Below, in pieces: positions 5,013 through 5,586 of a DNA stretch of 5,586 nt. The DNA is from Desulfobacterales bacterium. Its GTDB lineage: Bacteria > Desulfobacterota > Desulfobulbia > Desulfobulbales > BM004. How positions within the stretch are numbered: the stretch's first letter is position 1; every line of letters begins with the position of its first letter. The stretch is from positions 1-5,586 of the forward strand of contig JAUXHH010000117.1 in the NCBI GenBank assembly GCA_030621655.1, in the 5' to 3' direction. The notes beneath the pieces were generated by a model, which worked only from the letters and a program-made list of their open reading frames with translations, ran no database searches and was not told the origin of the DNA. Made by a program: the position numbers and the translations under genes.

Positions 5013-5586
5013 ATGCTAAAAACATTATGTAAGATACTGTTATTCCCATTGGTCCTTTTGACGTTGGCTCCATCGTATCTCTTTGCTGATGAAGTGCCGG
5101 CCCTTGAGACCCAGAAGGATAAGGAAAGCTACAGCATCGGTTACCAGGTCGGCCTCACCATGAAAAAAGACGGCGTCAACGTCGATTTCGAAAAACTCTC
5201 TCAGGGTTTGAACGATGCCATCGATGGAAAGGAACCCCTTCTGAGCAATGAAGAGATGAGGAGCCTGATCCTGGCCCTCAAGGAGAAGGCTCGCGACGAG
5301 CAGATGAGAAAGATCCAGGAAAGTATAGTCCAAAACGCCGAGGAGTCTGTAAAATTTTTAGAGGAAAATGGCAAAAAGGAAGGGGTCAAAACTACTGAAA
5401 GCGGCCTCCAGTACAGGATACTGAAGGAGGGTGACGGAAATTCTCCCGGGCTGGAAGACTCTGTTGTGGTCCACTACCGGGGCACATTAATAGACGGCAC
5501 GGAGTTCGACAGTTCCTATTCCAGGGGTGAGCCCCATACTTTACAGACTGACGGTGTTATCAAGGGCTGGACCGAGGCGCTGCAGA
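5013..5586 (+). CDS. secreted FKBP-type peptidyl-prolyl cis-trans isomerase (3' end cut by window edge)
   Basis: The visible 191 residues run open to the right edge. Residues 1-25 are a signal peptide (hydrophobic 8-24, cleavage after LFA before DEVP). Residues about 34-125 form the FKBP N-terminal dimerisation domain of Mip/FkpA-type proteins, with DKESYSIGYQVGLTMKK at its start and a long charged helix after it (about 79-122). The FKBP catalytic domain begins at TTESGLQYRIL (127-137). Expected pocket residues are in place: Y155 in VHYRG, F165 and D166 in GTEFDSS, V182 and I183, and W186 in VIKGWTEAL. The protein should act in the periplasm as a proline isomerase and folding helper. About 40-50 residues are expected to be missing. 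The start is ATG 5013, with AGGAG (5003-5007) five bases upstream. The leader is long and separated from the previous operon by a terminator, so it is its own transcription unit. Confidence 0.93.
   Translation, partial: MLKTLCKILLFPLVLLTLAPSYLFADEVPALETQKDKESYSIGYQVGLTMKKDGVNVDFEKLSQGLNDAIDGKEPLLSNEEMRSLILALKEKARDEQMRKIQESIVQNAEESVKFLEENGKKEGVKTTESGLQYRILKEGDGNSPGLEDSVVVHYRGTLIDGTEFDSSYSRGEPHTLQTDGVIKGWTEALQ

Overview
The window looks like a chromosomal piece from an anaerobic Gram-negative bacterium, most likely of the Desulfobacterota (the former Deltaproteobacteria). The reasons are moderate GC genes with AT-rich gaps, many periplasm-directed redox proteins, a NosL-like gene next to an FtsX-type permease, and above all an apparent selenoprotein, since selenocysteine use is common in that group. 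The taxonomic call is inference; no rRNA or other marker gene is present.

Left part (1-2638, minus strand). A probable four-gene operon reads leftwards out of the window: a TlpA/ResA-like thioredoxin lipoprotein (2638-2123), a NosL-like metal-binding protein (2088-1585), a 97-residue membrane-anchored protein of unknown function (1524-1231) and an FtsX/MacB-type ABC permease (1219-26). Gaps are 34, 60 and 11 bases. The set suggests an envelope transport or metal/thiol assembly module. Its ATPase, if present, would lie beyond the left edge. No nosZ is visible.

Divergent region (2639-3048). About 410 bases separate the two operons. They hold a bulged 16-bp hairpin and, at the right end, a strong ribosome binding site for the next gene.

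Middle part (3049-4450, plus strand). The main result is a DsbA-family oxidoreductase whose reading frame is interrupted by one TGA at 3460-3462. That codon sits exactly where the first cysteine of the CPYC active site should be, giving a U-P-Y-C motif. Downstream homology continues in the same frame without any gap, and a short stem-loop with a G-containing loop lies 34 bases after the TGA, as expected of a bacterial SECIS element. The gene is therefore called as a single 283-residue selenoprotein (3049-3900), not as a pseudogene or two ORFs. It is followed by a YjbQ/UPF0047 gene (3946-4362) and a strong intrinsic terminator (4389-4450).

Right part (4451-5586). A gene-free stretch first holds a roughly 275-bp inverted-repeat element (about 4472-4748) that can fold as a near-perfect three-way junction and resembles a MITE or REP-type repeat. 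A very AT-rich leader follows, then the start of a secreted FKBP-type peptidyl-prolyl isomerase (from 5013), cut by the right edge.

Taken together, three proteins point to envelope protein folding and thiol chemistry: the TlpA-like lipoprotein, the Sec-containing DsbA-like protein and the FKBP isomerase.
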